From the NCBI GenBank assembly GCA_003488415.1, contig DNLQ01000197.1, positions 1 to 5,433 on the forward strand: a stretch of DNA of 5,433 nucleotides. Direction: 5' to 3'. A program made the position numbers and the translations under genes. The DNA is from Ruminococcus sp. Lineage in GTDB: Bacteria; Bacillota; Clostridia; Oscillospirales; Ruminococcaceae. Numbering within the stretch: position 1 is the stretch's first letter; every line of letters begins with the position of its first letter. Below, piece after piece: positions 5,433-5,433 of this stretch. Under the pieces are notes generated by a model. It had not been told where the DNA came from. It searched no databases and saw nothing but the letters and a program-made list of their open reading frames with translations.

Positions 5433-5433
5433 G

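Overview
The window most likely comes from a Gram-positive Firmicute (Clostridia, perhaps a gut or rumen Ruminococcus/Oscillospiraceae relative). The grounds are AGGAGG-type ribosome binding sites, the style of the UDP-sugar epimerase at the right edge, moderate G+C in the genes with an A+T-rich spacer, and extracytoplasmic Ig-like domains behind an N-terminal membrane anchor. The taxonomic call is inference; no marker gene is present.

Positions 3-4354 hold four genes on the + strand, closely packed and probably one operon whose start lies left of the window. (1) A large protein, cut by the left edge, carries a PLAT/LH2-like beta-sandwich, an Ig-like domain and a 56-residue tail without lysine or arginine. 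(2) A 270-residue membrane-anchored protein has Ig-like extracytoplasmic domains. (3) A 181-residue probable cytoplasmic protein starts 3 bases after gene 2. (4) A 319-residue acidic helical protein has a strong Shine-Dalgarno. I recognise none of the four by name. Together they would place proteins outside, across and inside the membrane, suggesting an uncharacterised envelope-associated complex. A hairpin with T-rich flanks at 4427-4471 probably ends the operon and looks bidirectional.

Positions 4355-5051 contain no convincing intact gene. They hold two short coding-like remnants (one per strand), a second hairpin that terminates best on the minus strand, a possible minus-strand promoter just upstream of it, an 18-base segment resembling the 3' end of a tmRNA gene (a possible old attachment site), and a long imperfect inverted repeat. 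This looks like a decayed junction between two gene neighbourhoods.

Positions 5052-5432 hold the C-terminal part of an NAD-dependent UDP-sugar epimerase on the minus strand, closest in appearance to UDP-glucuronate 4-epimerases. It converges with the operon and has no evident functional link to it.
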